This document shows positions 1 to 9,289 of a stretch of DNA of 64,000 nt, in pieces. The translations under genes were made by a program, and so were the position numbers. Where the stretch lies: contig NZ_LT799838.1 of NCBI RefSeq assembly GCF_900168255.1, forward strand, positions 1,674,001-1,738,000. Reading direction: 5' to 3'. Each line of letters starts with the position of its first letter. Positions within the stretch are counted from its first letter, which is position 1. The stretch comes from Psychrobacter sp. DAB_AL43B (GTDB lineage: Bacteria > Pseudomonadota > Gammaproteobacteria > Pseudomonadales > Moraxellaceae). The notes beneath the pieces are model-generated. The model was not told where the DNA came from and searched no databases. It saw only the letters and a program-made list of their open reading frames with translations.

Positions 1-1497
1 ACGGACTTGGTTGCCAAAGGCATTGCTCACGGTGAGGGTGATAAATTACCAGAACCAAAAGATGGCTTAATGCCAGATGGCGCGGTTATCATTGCCGCTA
101 TTACCAGTTGTACCAACACTTCTAACCCGCGCAACATGGTAGCTGCTGGCTTGGTTGCGCGTAATGCGAATGAAAAAGGCTTATTACGTAAGCCTTGGGT
201 AAAATCATCATTGGCACCAGGCTCTAAAACGGTAAAAATGTACCTAGAAGAAGCAGGTCTGATGTCTGAGCTACAAGAAATTGGCTTTGATGTGGTTGGT
301 TTTGCTTGTACCACTTGTAATGGCATGAGTGGCGCGCTTGACCCTGATATCGAAAAAGAAATCATTGATAATGATTTATTCACTACTGCTGTGCTATCAG
401 GTAACCGTAATTTTGATGGTCGTATCCATCCTTACGCTAAACAAGCGTTTTTAGCATCACCGCCATTGGTTATTGCGTATGCTATCGCTGGTAACATCCG
501 CTTCGATATCGAAAAAGACTCGTTAGGCAAAGATCAGAATGGCAATGACGTTTATCTAAAAGATATCTGGTTTGACGATGATGAAGTTGATGATATCGTG
601 GCGAAAGCGGTGAAGCCGGAACAATTTAACGCCGTTTATATCCCTATGTTTGATGAAGCCAAAAAAGATACGGGCAAAGCACTAAGCCCACTTTATAACT
701 GGCGTGATCAGACTACCTACATTCGTCGTCCGCCTTATTGGGAAGGTAAAATGGCGGCGATGAATAAGCTAACAGGTATGCGTCCGTTAGCTGTGTTAGG
801 CGACAATATCACCACTGACCATTTGTCACCATCAAATGCCATCTTGGGTGACTCAGCGGCTGGCGAGTATCTAGATACCATGGGTTTACCAAGCGAAGAT
901 TATAACTCTTACGCCACCCATCGCGGTGATCACTTAACCGCTCAGCGTGCAACCTTTGCTAATCCTAAGCTATTGAATGAGATGGTGCGTGACGAGAAAG
1001 GTGAAGTCATACAAGGTTCGCTTGCTAGAGTTGAGCCTGAAGGTCAGGTCATGCGCATGTGGGAAGCAATCGAGACTTATATGAACCGTGAGCAACCCCT
1101 TATCATTATCGCAGGTGATGGCTATGGTCAAGGCTCAAGCCGTGATTGGGCTGCCAAAGGTGTGCGTTTGGCGGGTGTAGAAGTTGTCGTTGCTGAAGAT
1201 TTCGAACGTATTCATCGTCAAAACTTGGTTGGTATGGGTGCCCTACCGCTACAGTTTGAAAAAGGTGTCACGCGCAATACGCTTAATATCGACGGAACCG
1301 AAGTCTTTGATGTTACCGGTGAAGTCTCTGCTGGAGGTATGATGACGCTTGTGATTAACCGTGCTGACGGTAGCAAAACTGAAGTACCAATCATCTGCCG
1401 CTTAGATACGGCTGATGAGGTCAAAATGTACAACGCTGGCGGTATGCTACAGCGCTTTGCCAAAGAGTTCATCGATGGCACGCTAGATATTGCGTAA
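1..1497 (+). CDS. acnD: Fe/S-dependent 2-methylcitrate dehydratase AcnD (3' part)
   Basis: This is the C-terminal 498 codons of an aconitase-family enzyme whose start lies before the window; the reading frame is open to base 1. All three cysteine ligands of a [4Fe-4S] cluster are visible: one in TSCTNTSNP near the beginning and two in ACTTCNG about 65 residues later. The C-terminal swivel domain is complete, with GDGYGQGSSRDWAAKG. AcnD converts 2-methylcitrate to 2-methylaconitate in propionate breakdown. The choice of AcnD over AcnA or AcnB rests on the downstream prpF, its obligate partner in known clusters, and on the general AcnA-like layout. A strong terminator follows directly, so transcription probably stops before prpF. 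Confidence 0.88.
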   Translation, partial: TDLVAKGIAHGEGDKLPEPKDGLMPDGAVIIAAITSCTNTSNPRNMVAAGLVARNANEKGLLRKPWVKSSLAPGSKTVKMYLEEAGLMSELQEIGFDVVGFACTTCNGMSGALDPDIEKEIIDNDLFTTAVLSGNRNFDGRIHPYAKQAFLASPPLVIAYAIAGNIRFDIEKDSLGKDQNGNDVYLKDIWFDDDEVDDIVAKAVKPEQFNAVYIPMFDEAKKDTGKALSPLYNWRDQTTYIRRPPYWEGKMAAMNKLTGMRPLAVLGDNITTDHLSPSNAILGDSAAGEYLDTMGLPSEDYNSYATHRGDHLTAQRATFANPKLLNEMVRDEKGEVIQGSLARVEPEGQVMRMWEAIETYMNREQPLIIIAGDGYGQGSSRDWAAKGVRLAGVEVVVAEDFERIHRQNLVGMGALPLQFEKGVTRNTLNIDGTEVFDVTGEVSAGGMMTLVINRADGSKTEVPIICRLDTADEVKMYNAGGMLQRFAKEFIDGTLDIA

Positions 1498-1524
1498 ATG
1501 TGATAAGTTTTAAATAATTAAAGA

Positions 1525-1566
1525 GCCGATGTTGTATAGAATTTTTATATGGCATCGGTTTTTTTA
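1525..1566 (+). terminator. Rho-independent terminator after acnD
   Basis: The inverted repeat GCCGATG / CATCGG, with further A-T and G-T pairs towards the loop, is followed by a run of seven T. It lies 27 bases after the acnD stop, between acnD and the inserted toxin-antitoxin pair. Confidence 0.8.
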
Positions 1567-1612
1567 ATGTTTAGAGGTGACAAATAATGAGACTAGCGCT
1601 TTAGAACGATTA

Positions 1613-1906
1613 TTAAAGTATTAATTTAACATCACGATAAAAGTTCTCATGCGTGCCAATCATTAATAAGGTGAGGACAAGCTGACCATCATCAATTTGA
1701 TAGGCCAATAAGGTTAGCTGCTTTAGCATCTTAAACTTATAGATACGTACAGAGGATAAATCACCTACTTTCTGTATGCCTAAATTAGGGTTATCCATTA
1801 AGGTATGTACAGCAGCATCTAGATCGGCTTTCTGATTTTTATGTAATTTTTTAACGGCTTTTTTAAAGCTATGTGATTGAACAACACTTAAAGATTGAGT
1901 CATCAT
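1613..1906 (-). CDS. RelE/YafQ-type toxin of a type II toxin-antitoxin pair
   Basis: This is a small basic protein of 97 residues with the RelE/ParE superfamily fold pattern. An N-terminal helix region carries SFKKAVKKLHKN, a central stretch reads GDLSSVRIYKFK, and the C-terminal strand LVLTLLMIGTHENFYRDVK is typical of YafQ/HigB-like RNA-cleaving or gyrase toxins. The antitoxin gene lies 14 bases upstream on the same strand, in the usual antitoxin-first order. The pair is opposite in direction to acnD and prpF and sits between them. Whether the target is ribosome-bound mRNA (RelE, YafQ) or gyrase (ParE) cannot be decided here. Two adjacent ATG codons begin the frame, so the start may be 3 bases shorter. 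Confidence 0.8.
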   Translation of the reverse strand: MMTQSLSVVQSHSFKKAVKKLHKNQKADLDAAVHTLMDNPNLGIQKVGDLSSVRIYKFKMLKQLTLLAYQIDDGQLVLTLLMIGTHENFYRDVKLIL

Positions 1907-1920
1907 TTATCCAAAAAAGA

Positions 1921-2142
1921 TTATCCGAATTCGTAAGGCTCGACCATGCCAGCATCCACTTCTGCTTGTGCAATTAATATTTGGCGAACAAATTCATAGG
2001 ATAAATCAGGATTGTCTTCCATAATTTGTCCAATGGTTGCCCAATGTTCTATTTGCTTTGGCGGGGTACGATATTGTGCTTTTGAGATCGCATAGGCTTT
2101 ATCAACCAGTTCTTTATTAAGACGTATGCTTGCAGTAGACAT
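1921..2142 (-). CDS. ParD-like antitoxin of the type II pair
   Basis: This 73-residue protein begins MSTASIRLNKELVDKAYAIS, the beginning of a ribbon-helix-helix or ParD-like DNA-binding domain. It then has HWATIGQIMEDNPDLSYEFV, characteristic of the ParD-like antitoxin family, and an acidic tail that would contact the toxin. The ATG at 2142 is chosen because AAGGAGA lies 8 bases upstream; a TTG 18 bases further out has no ribosome binding site. It neutralises the downstream RelE-type toxin and probably represses its own promoter. A perfect 7-bp inverted repeat at 2174-2190 is a likely operator. Confidence 0.78.
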   Translation of the reverse strand: MSTASIRLNKELVDKAYAISKAQYRTPPKQIEHWATIGQIMEDNPDLSYEFVRQILIAQAEVDAGMVEPYEFG

Positions 2143-2173
2143 AGGATTCTCCTTATTCAAGACTATTAACCTT

Positions 2174-2190
2174 TGTGGTATTTTACCACA
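2174..2190. promoter_or_regulatory. Inverted repeat upstream of the antitoxin, candidate operator
   Basis: TGTGGTA-TTT-TACCACA is a perfect 7-bp inverted repeat in the short gap between the leftward antitoxin gene and the rightward prpF. Antitoxins of this class bind such palindromes to autoregulate. Because prpF is transcribed away from the same gap, the site could also affect prpF. Confidence 0.5.
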
Positions 2191-2243
2191 TATCTAATGT
2201 ATTAACGACTATCATTCTGATGAAAAAATAAAAGGAATAAAAA

Positions 2244-3509
2244 ATGACCCAAACAAAACCAACATTCGCCCCGCAACTCTCAGTCCCAGCCATCTATATG
2301 CGTGGTGGCACGTCAAAAGGGACTTTCTTTAACTTATCTGATTTACCAGAGCGCTGCCAAGTTGCTGGCAAGTCGCGTGATAATTTCCTACTGCGTGTTA
2401 TCGGCAGCCCTGATCCTTATGGCAAACAAATCGATGGCTTAGGTAATGGTAGCTCTAGCACTTCAAAGACGGTCATTTTATCGCCTGCCAATAACAGCCC
2501 TGATAAAACAGATCACGACGTCAATTATCTGTTTGGACAAGTGAATATTGCCAAACCACTGATAGATTGGGCAGGTAACTGCGGTAATTTAACCGCGGCG
2601 GTTGGTGCTTGTGCTATCAATATGGGTTTAGTAGATGCTGATAAAGTTGCTAATAGTGTCAGTCATAATACGGGCAGTGGCATCTGTGAAGTACGTATTT
2701 GGCAACAGAATATCGGTAAAACCATCATTGCTCATGTGCCTGTTTATACCGACGCGCAAGGTAAAGTACAAGTGCAAGAAACAGGCGACTTTGAATTAGA
2801 CGGTGTGACCTTCCCAGCGGCTGAGGTAAAGATTGAATTTATCGATCCGGTAGACTCATCAAGTGACATGTTCCCTACCGGCAACCTAATAGATGACTTT
2901 GATGTATCCGGTTGTGGTCTAGATATCGATAGTATCAAGGCAACCTTTATTAGTGCGGGTATTCCAACTATTTTTATCAATGCAGAAGACTTGGGCTTTA
3001 ACGGGACTGAACTGCAAGGTGATATTAATAGTGACAGCGAACTACTTGCCAAGCTTGAGAATATCCGTGCCAAAGGTGGTGTCGCGATGGGACTGTTTAA
3101 AGATGTGAGCGAGGCGCAAAGCAGTCAGCATATTCCAAAAATTGCTTGGATAGCGCCTGCACAAAACTATACTGCCTCTAGTGGTAAAGCTGTTGAAGCC
3201 GATGATATTGATCTCGTTGTACGTGCGATGAGTATGGGTCAATTGCATCATGCGATGATGGGTACAGCAGCAGTAGCGATTGCCGCCGCAGCAACGACTC
3301 AAGGAACATTGGTTAATCAGGCCGCAAGCGCAGGCCAATCCGAAAAACAGCTATCTGAGGTACGCTTTGGTCATCCATCAGGTACATTGTTGGTGGGCGG
3401 TAAAACGGAGCAAGTCGATGGGCGCTGGCAAGCCAAGAAAGTCTCGATGAGTCGTTCAGCTCGTCGTATCATGGTCGGTGAAGTTTTTGTACCAGCGGAC
3501 AGTTTTTAA
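2244..3509 (+). CDS. prpF: 2-methylaconitate cis-trans isomerase PrpF
   Basis: PrpF isomerises the 2-methylaconitate product of AcnD so that ordinary aconitase can complete 2-methylisocitrate formation. The 421-residue protein has the diagnostic N-terminus, YMRGGTSKGTFF at residues 18-29, then GNGSSSTSKT and NCGNLTAAVGACAI. The C-terminal GHPSGTLLVGGK stretch is intact. It resembles diaminopimelate epimerase in fold, and the length is close to the roughly 390-400 residues usual in the family. AAAGGAAT precedes the ATG. It is separated from acnD by a terminator and a toxin-antitoxin insertion, so it probably has its own promoter. The stop overlaps the convergent downstream gene by 4 bases. Confidence 0.92.
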   Translation: MTQTKPTFAPQLSVPAIYMRGGTSKGTFFNLSDLPERCQVAGKSRDNFLLRVIGSPDPYGKQIDGLGNGSSSTSKTVILSPANNSPDKTDHDVNYLFGQVNIAKPLIDWAGNCGNLTAAVGACAINMGLVDADKVANSVSHNTGSGICEVRIWQQNIGKTIIAHVPVYTDAQGKVQVQETGDFELDGVTFPAAEVKIEFIDPVDSSSDMFPTGNLIDDFDVSGCGLDIDSIKATFISAGIPTIFINAEDLGFNGTELQGDINSDSELLAKLENIRAKGGVAMGLFKDVSEAQSSQHIPKIAWIAPAQNYTASSGKAVEADDIDLVVRAMSMGQLHHAMMGTAAVAIAAAATTQGTLVNQAASAGQSEKQLSEVRFGHPSGTLLVGGKTEQVDGRWQAKKVSMSRSARRIMVGEVFVPADSF

Positions 3510-4015
3510 CCGTTAACTCTCGTCTCACCATATATCATTAATATCCCGCCTATAGTGACTAAGGCTAAGCCAGCGATTTTATAGATATCTATCGCTTTAA
3601 CCTCTAAGCCAAACAAGCCAGTTTGGCTTAGAATCAGAGCAAAATACATTTGCCCAAGAAACACCCAAAGCAGTGTATTACCTGCGCCTATCTTTGGCGC
3701 GGCAATAAACATGAATAAGATATAAAAGCTGCCCAAAAATCCTGGTAACCACATCCACCACGTCGCATTTTCAATCATTGGTGGCTTGATACCACCACTC
3801 ATCACATACGACAGTACTAAAGAAGCTAGTGCACCTCCTAAGTATAAATAAAAGGTAGATTGTATTTGAGAGGCTTGTGTACTTTCTCGAAAAGCATTGA
3901 CGATAGCCAGTTGGAGCGGAACAATAGCACCACCTAAAAGGCTAATTAAGACGTAAGGAAGGATTTTCAAATAACTGCCCCAAAAAATAAATAGTGTATA
4001 TATGAATATCATCAA
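3506..4015 (-). CDS. DMT-superfamily membrane protein, YdcZ/DUF606 type
   Basis: This is a very hydrophobic protein of about 169 residues with five predicted membrane segments. It has the family pattern GGAIVPLQLAIVNA near the start, WMWLPGFLGSFYILFMFIAAPKIGAGNTL in the middle, and KIAGLALVTIGGILMI at the end. YdcZ/DUF606 proteins are small drug/metabolite-transporter relatives that often work as half-size units; the substrate is unknown. The start is uncertain: TTG at 4015, ATG at 4012, or TTG at 3970, which would match family N-termini better. It converges with prpF and overlaps its stop codon. Confidence 0.8.
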   Translation of the reverse strand: MMIFIYTLFIFWGSYLKILPYVLISLLGGAIVPLQLAIVNAFRESTQASQIQSTFYLYLGGALASLVLSYVMSGGIKPPMIENATWWMWLPGFLGSFYILFMFIAAPKIGAGNTLLWVFLGQMYFALILSQTGLFGLEVKAIDIYKIAGLALVTIGGILMIYGETRVNG

Positions 4016-4086
4016 TAATAAATTTTACGCTAATTAGGGCATAATAAGTTTAATCAATTAAATACTCAAACTGTTGAATCTAATAC

Positions 4087-5940
4087 ATGCCAACCACTTC
4101 TAATCTCAGAAAGTCTCCACTCGATAAAAAACCGCCGCTTAAAAAAACTGAGCGGCGGGCTTTGCTGTGGGACATTCTAAAAAAACTGGCGGTATTTGCC
4201 GCACCTTACAAAACCTTAATTATCGCCACGCTAATCTTAACGGTGCTGGGTTCATTTACCGCACAGGTCAATGCCTTTGTACTGCGCTATGCTGTTGATA
4301 CTTTGACCGAAATCGCTACCCTTGCCGAGCCTTGGGAAGCTGGTGTGCGCATGTTAACCATCATCAGTGCGGTGCTCTTGACCAAAGAGATATTATCAAT
4401 ATTTATCTCTTTTGGTCAGCGCTTTTATGGTGAAAAGATTCGTATCAATCTCTCCCGTGATTTATCACAAAAAATTATTGAGCGCATTCTGACCTACCGT
4501 ATGGCGTTTTATACCAGTAGCGAAAACGACAGTGGTAAATTGCAAACCCGTATTGATTATGGCGTTAGTAGTCTCACCAGCTTAGTACAAAACTTCTTTA
4601 TTGATATGCTGCCATTATTTGCCAGCGCCATTGTATCGCTGATCATTATGTTTTCGACCAACTTTTGGATTGGTCTAGTCGGTCTTATCATTGTTCCGAT
4701 ATATTTCTTTATCAGTCAAAAACAAGCGCGGCGTCTACAAGGCTTTCGTCGTCAAATGCGCGGCTTTAGAGAAGCCAAAAGTGGTCTTGTCATCTCCTTG
4801 ATTAACTCTATCAGTGTCGTGAAATCCTTTGTCCGCGAACCTATCGAGGCTGAGAAGCACTTAACCATTCAAAAGGACATGACTGACAATCAGCTACGTA
4901 TTCGTAGTATTGGCTTCATTTATGATGCGGTGAAAACCTTTATAGAGCAAATAGGCGTGGTGGCGATTATTTTACTGACCTCCTATTTTGTGCTAAAGGG
5001 TCAGATGACCATTGGTATGATTTTATTTCATGTCATGCTGTTTCAAAACGTCGCCGCCCCTATCCGCCAATTGCACCGCATTTATGACCAAATTAACAAT
5101 GCCCTGACCTATGCAGAAGGCTTTTTTGAGATTTTAGAAGATGATGAACAAGTTGAAAAAATATTAGGTTTAAGTAGTAAAAACCTAAAAGGTCATATTA
5201 AGCTTAAAAATGTCGATTTTACCTATCCTAATGGTACTCAAGCGCTAAAAGATGTCAGCTTCACTATTAAACCCAATCGTATTACCGCACTGGTGGGTCT
5301 AAGCGGTGCTGGCAAGAGTACGATTATCAATTTGTTGGTGAGATTTTACGAGCCAGATGCTGGCATGATATGCCTAGATGGGCAAAATTTAGCCGACTAT
5401 GACACCCATGAGCTACGTCAAAATATCGGTTTGGTGCTACAAAGCAATCATATTTTTTCGGGTACTATTAGCGAGAATATCCGTTATGGCGATATGAATG
5501 CAACTGATGAAGATATTATCGTTGCGGCAAAAAAAGCCTCTATTCATGAGCAGATCATGTCGTTATCAAAAGGCTATGAAAGCACAGCCAAATCCTTATC
5601 AGGCGGTCAACAGCAACGTATTGCGCTGGCAAGGATGTTTTTAAAAGATCCGCCGATTGTATTTTTGGATGAACCAACGGCAAGCCTTGATGCGATTGCC
5701 AGCCAACAGGTGAAAAAGAGCCTAGATTTGATTAAAAAAGACCGAACAGTGATTATGGTCTCTCATAATATTGCCCAAATTATCGATGCCGATGACTTAG
5801 TGGTGATAGAAAACGGGCGTGTGGTCGAGACGGGTACTCACGAAGCGCTATATGAGAAGCGCGGCAAATACTTTGAAATATTCAGCGCCATGTCTGATAG
5901 TTTGAATTTGGATAAAATCAGTCAAACCTTAAATAGTTAA
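4087..5940 (+). CDS. ABC exporter, fused permease and ATPase
   Basis: This 617-residue type I ABC exporter half-transporter should act as a dimer in the inner membrane. A basic cytoplasmic leader (residues 1-40) precedes a six-helix membrane domain to about residue 330. The nucleotide-binding domain has Walker A GLSGAGKST near residue 404, the signature LSGGQQQR near 504, Walker B IVFLDEPTASLD near 524, and an H-loop in VSHN. The layout resembles MsbA and the multidrug/lipid exporters, but the substrate cannot be read from the sequence. It has no obvious partner: the next gene is an acetyltransferase about 100 bases downstream. Confidence 0.9.
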   Translation: MPTTSNLRKSPLDKKPPLKKTERRALLWDILKKLAVFAAPYKTLIIATLILTVLGSFTAQVNAFVLRYAVDTLTEIATLAEPWEAGVRMLTIISAVLLTKEILSIFISFGQRFYGEKIRINLSRDLSQKIIERILTYRMAFYTSSENDSGKLQTRIDYGVSSLTSLVQNFFIDMLPLFASAIVSLIIMFSTNFWIGLVGLIIVPIYFFISQKQARRLQGFRRQMRGFREAKSGLVISLINSISVVKSFVREPIEAEKHLTIQKDMTDNQLRIRSIGFIYDAVKTFIEQIGVVAIILLTSYFVLKGQMTIGMILFHVMLFQNVAAPIRQLHRIYDQINNALTYAEGFFEILEDDEQVEKILGLSSKNLKGHIKLKNVDFTYPNGTQALKDVSFTIKPNRITALVGLSGAGKSTIINLLVRFYEPDAGMICLDGQNLADYDTHELRQNIGLVLQSNHIFSGTISENIRYGDMNATDEDIIVAAKKASIHEQIMSLSKGYESTAKSLSGGQQQRIALARMFLKDPPIVFLDEPTASLDAIASQQVKKSLDLIKKDRTVIMVSHNIAQIIDADDLVVIENGRVVETGTHEALYEKRGKYFEIFSAMSDSLNLDKISQTLNS

Positions 5941-6042
5941 TGTAGGGCGAAGTCGTTATAATACTCACTCTGTGATGCATTGATGCATTATATTTTTGAT
6001 TATCCTATGCCAGCCCTTTAAATTGTTAGAAGCTATTTGACT

Positions 6043-6633
6043 ATGACTTGTGAATTTTCTATAAAAACCTTTGATGAATTAACCTCCGTTGATCTGTATC
6101 ATATTTTAAAAGCGCGCTCGCAAGTGTTTGTGGTTGAGCAAAACTGCCCTTATCAGGATATGGATGAGGTAGATTTTGACTGCTTGCATTTGGTCGCGCA
6201 TCAAAACGAAGCATTGATTGGCTATTGCCGAATCATTCCACCGACATTTAATAGCAAAAAATCTTCCGTAACCCCTTCAGGCCCTATCCCCTCAATTGGC
6301 AGAGTTTTGGTACTAGCGGAGCATCGAGGCGATGGCGTTGCCCGTCAGATGATGCTGGAGGCTATCAAATACTGCCGTAAAAAATATGGCAAGAAACCCA
6401 TTATCATCTCAGCCCAGACTTATTTATTAAGTTTTTACGAATCCTTGGGGTTTATCCCTGAAGGTGAACGTTATCTCCATGATGGCATTGAGCATGTGAT
6501 TATGGTTTTACCAATAATCAAAAAGGTCAAGGTCAAAAAGGAAAGTTCAGGTACAGCAAGCAATATCCTCAGCTTTTTACTATTGATATTGGCGCTTTTA
6601 TTTATTGTCGGTTTGGTTTATTTAATGGTCTGA
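6043..6633 (+). CDS. ElaA-like GNAT acetyltransferase with C-terminal membrane anchor
   Basis: Residues 1-150 match the ElaA group of GNAT acetyltransferases. The opening reads [32 protein letters not shown], and the acetyl-CoA loop region is [20 protein letters not shown]. The segment [21 protein letters not shown] closes the domain. Unlike ordinary ElaA (about 150 residues), this protein continues with a basic linker ([10 protein letters not shown]) and a hydrophobic segment, [22 protein letters not shown], ending at the stop. It therefore looks tail-anchored in the inner membrane with the enzyme facing the cytoplasm. The ATG at 6043 is preferred to a TTG 6 bases upstream. The substrate is unknown. 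Confidence 0.82.
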   Translation: MTCEFSIKTFDELTSVDLYHILKARSQVFVVEQNCPYQDMDEVDFDCLHLVAHQNEALIGYCRIIPPTFNSKKSSVTPSGPIPSIGRVLVLAEHRGDGVARQMMLEAIKYCRKKYGKKPIIISAQTYLLSFYESLGFIPEGERYLHDGIEHVIMVLPIIKKVKVKKESSGTASNILSFLLLILALLFIVGLVYLMV

Positions 6634-6755
6634 ATAATTGCCTGATTAATGGTTACGTTTTAAACCAGTCTTACACTACTTCACTGTGGTTAGATATTGA
6701 GTATGCTATTTTTGATGGATGGCTTAACTATCTAACTCAAGGAAGAGGTAAGACT

Positions 6756-8258
6756 ATGTCTAATGTAGAAAGCAACGTCCGCCCAGAGTATGACGTAGAA
6801 ATTCAAAAAATTGCCGATTACGTTCTTAATTACTCTATAGATAACGACTCCCCAAATAGCGCTGATGCTTGGAATACCGCCCGCTACTGCCTGATGGATA
6901 CCCTCGGCTGCGGACTGTTGGCATTACGCTTTCCTGAATGTACCAAACACTTAGGTCCTGATTGCCCAGAGCAGATAACACCTCATGGTGCGCGCGTTCC
7001 GGGCACCTCTCACCGGTTAGATCCTATCAAAGCCGCCTTTGATATTGGCTGTATCGTGCGCTGGCTTGATTATAATGATACATGGCTCGCTGCTGAATGG
7101 GGTCATCCCTCAGATAACTTAGGTGGTATCTTAGCAGTAGCAGACTATATCAGTCAGCAAAACGTCAGTCAGGGCCATGCAGCACTCACCATGAAAGAGG
7201 TGTTAGAGGCGATGATTATGGCGCATGAGATTCAAGGAGTTTTGGCGCTTGAAAACTCTTTTAACCGTGTGGGTCTTGATCACGTGTTTTTGGTAAAATT
7301 GGCTTCAACTGCTGTCGTTGCAAAATTATATGCTCTGCCACGTGAGCGTATCATGGCAGCCATCTCCCAAGCTATCGTCGATGGTCAAGCGCTGCGCACT
7401 TATCGCCATGCACCCAATGCCGGTAGTCGTAAGTCTTGGGCAGCAGGAGACGCCACCAGTCGTGCGGTACGTTTGGTCGATATCACTCGTCGCGGTGAAA
7501 TGGGTATTCCTGGCGCACTCTCCGCACCGCAGTGGGGTTTCTACGATGTGCTGTTTAGCCATACCAATAAGGATTTGGCTACCAAGCCTGAGAATGAACG
7601 CACATTTATTTTCCAGCGTGAGTTTGGCAGTTATGTGATGGAGAATATCTTATTTAAATTAAGCTTTCCTGCAGAGTTTCATGCGCAAACAGCCTGCGAG
7701 GCTGCTGTTATTTTGCATCCGCGTATCGATGACAGAATTGATGAGATTGAAAAAATCGTCCTAACCACTCATGAATCGGCGATTAGAATCATCTCTAAAG
7801 AAGGGACGCTCTCAAATCCTGCCGATCGCGATCATTGTCTACAATATATGGTGGCAGTGCCTTTACTCACGGGTGATTTAATGGCGGAAAACTATGAAGA
7901 TGATTATCATGCGCAGCATCATATTTTGATTGATGGTCTACGCCGTAAGATGGTCGTTGAAGAAGACGCCGGTTATTCAAAAGATTACCATGATCCAAGC
8001 AAGCGCTCGATTGCCAATGCGATTCAGATCTTCTTTAAAGACGGCAGCAGCACGGATAAGGTTGCTATAGAATACCCTATTGGGCATAAACGCCGCCGTA
8101 CTGAGGGCTTACCGGTATTAGAAGCCAAGTTTCGTGCCAGTCTTGCAACGCGCTTTATAGACAGTCGCTGTGCGGATATTTTTGCATTATGTAGCGATCA
8201 AAAACGTTTAGAGCAAACGTCTGTGAATGAATTTATGGATTTGTTTGTGGCTAATTAA
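6756..8258 (+). CDS. prpD: 2-methylcitrate dehydratase PrpD (MmgE/PrpD family)
   Basis: PrpD dehydrates 2-methylcitrate in the cytosol without an Fe-S cluster. The 500-residue protein has the family N-terminus with [20 protein letters not shown], then [28 protein letters not shown] around residues 105-130, which includes the conserved catalytic region, and [18 protein letters not shown] near residue 300. The length suits proteobacterial PrpD. A good ribosome binding site (GGAAGAGG) precedes the ATG. Together with acnD and prpF it gives the cell two routes from 2-methylcitrate, as also found in Pseudomonas. Here prpD is detached from the other two by three unrelated genes. Confidence 0.93.
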   Translation: MSNVESNVRPEYDVEIQKIADYVLNYSIDNDSPNSADAWNTARYCLMDTLGCGLLALRFPECTKHLGPDCPEQITPHGARVPGTSHRLDPIKAAFDIGCIVRWLDYNDTWLAAEWGHPSDNLGGILAVADYISQQNVSQGHAALTMKEVLEAMIMAHEIQGVLALENSFNRVGLDHVFLVKLASTAVVAKLYALPRERIMAAISQAIVDGQALRTYRHAPNAGSRKSWAAGDATSRAVRLVDITRRGEMGIPGALSAPQWGFYDVLFSHTNKDLATKPENERTFIFQREFGSYVMENILFKLSFPAEFHAQTACEAAVILHPRIDDRIDEIEKIVLTTHESAIRIISKEGTLSNPADRDHCLQYMVAVPLLTGDLMAENYEDDYHAQHHILIDGLRRKMVVEEDAGYSKDYHDPSKRSIANAIQIFFKDGSSTDKVAIEYPIGHKRRRTEGLPVLEAKFRASLATRFIDSRCADIFALCSDQKRLEQTSVNEFMDLFVAN

Positions 8259-8297
8259 CTATTTAGCTATTTAATCATTCAACCCATGATTTGAAAT

Positions 8298-9050
8298 CTA
8301 CCAAGGTATTGACTCTCCTGCCCAATCAACAAAGCTGCCTGATTGGGCAGCAGTCATTCCCGATAACACCTCTAATAAGCACTCTGCGCTATAGGCTGGC
8401 GAGAAAAGATGTCCATCAGCGACATTGCTTTGGAAGGGTGCAGACAGCTGTGTGTTTACCGTCCCCGGTTGCATGACCACCACACAGACATCTTTTAGCG
8501 ACCTTCCCCATTCGATACTCAGGTTTTTCATACCCATATTGAGCGCCGCTTTACTCATACGATAACTATACCAACCACCAACTTGGTTATCACTGATACT
8601 GCCTACACGCGCAGATATCGTCGCAAAAATTGCTGGCTTGTCGTTGCTGCGTTCAGCTTTAGCCAATAATGGTTTTACATGCTTAGCAATAAGCAGACTG
8701 GCTAAGGCGTTCACCTGCATATTTTGTAAGAAAAAATCTGTTTCAACTTGTCTGAGTGCTTTTTCTGGTTGCGCTTGTTCAGTGTGCAACAGCCCCGCAC
8801 AGTTAAGTACCCAATCAATATGCGCGCGCTGTTGCTTAATGACATCGGTCGCCTGCTTAATACTATCTTCATCGCTGACATCCATTTGTAGCCAATGTAG
8901 GTTATCCGCTTCAATATCCGGTACGCTTCGATAATAAGTCGCAAAGACGTCAACGCTATCATGTTGCTTAGCAGACGATAAGATCTGTTCAATCATGGCT
9001 TGGCCAATACCGCCGGTGCCGCCAATGATGAGATAGGTTTTAGAGTTCAT
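8298..9050 (-). CDS. Short-chain dehydrogenase/reductase (CsgA/C-factor-like)
   Basis: This is a 250-residue SDR. The nucleotide-binding motif GGTGGIG is at residues 9-15, the NAG-like element is replaced by LNCAGLLH near residue 85, and the catalytic pair sits in YSYRMSK near residue 162. The spacing and lack of a signal peptide indicate a soluble oxidoreductase, close in pattern to C-factor-like SDRs. The substrate is not deducible. A strong ribosome binding site (TAGGAGGA) lies 8 bases before the ATG. It converges on prpD with only about 40 bases between them. Confidence 0.85.
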   Translation of the reverse strand: MNSKTYLIIGGTGGIGQAMIEQILSSAKQHDSVDVFATYYRSVPDIEADNLHWLQMDVSDEDSIKQATDVIKQQRAHIDWVLNCAGLLHTEQAQPEKALRQVETDFFLQNMQVNALASLLIAKHVKPLLAKAERSNDKPAIFATISARVGSISDNQVGGWYSYRMSKAALNMGMKNLSIEWGRSLKDVCVVVMQPGTVNTQLSAPFQSNVADGHLFSPAYSAECLLEVLSGMTAAQSGSFVDWAGESIPW

Positions 9051-9197
9051 AAGGCATCCTCCTAGTTGCTGTTAATCGGGTCATCAACTGATTGTGTACT
9101 CATATCTATATAGTGACTGACTTTTTTAATATTTACTATAAGGCTGTTGTGCTTAATCAAGATTCAGAAACAGTTACTCAATACGATAGCCGATTAA

Positions 9198-9223
9198 TAA
9201 AAAAGCCGCCTCAATGGGCGACT
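9198..9223 (-). terminator. Terminator after the NCS2 permease gene
   Basis: Read leftward, AGTCGCC-CATTGA-GGCGGCT forms a 7-bp stem followed by six T. It is about 65 bases past the stop of the leftward permease gene. Confidence 0.8.
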
Positions 9224-9289
9224 AATGGATAATTTAAGCTAAAAATATCAATGCTTTAATTTACAGTAAGCTTAGTGTAGCAGTAACCG

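Noticed and set aside
27..383. 118-residue reverse-strand frame inside acnD
   Set aside because: It is a shadow of acnD, with no ribosome binding site and no protein-like features. The same applies to the many small frames opposite recB, recC, prpF and the GTPase gene.
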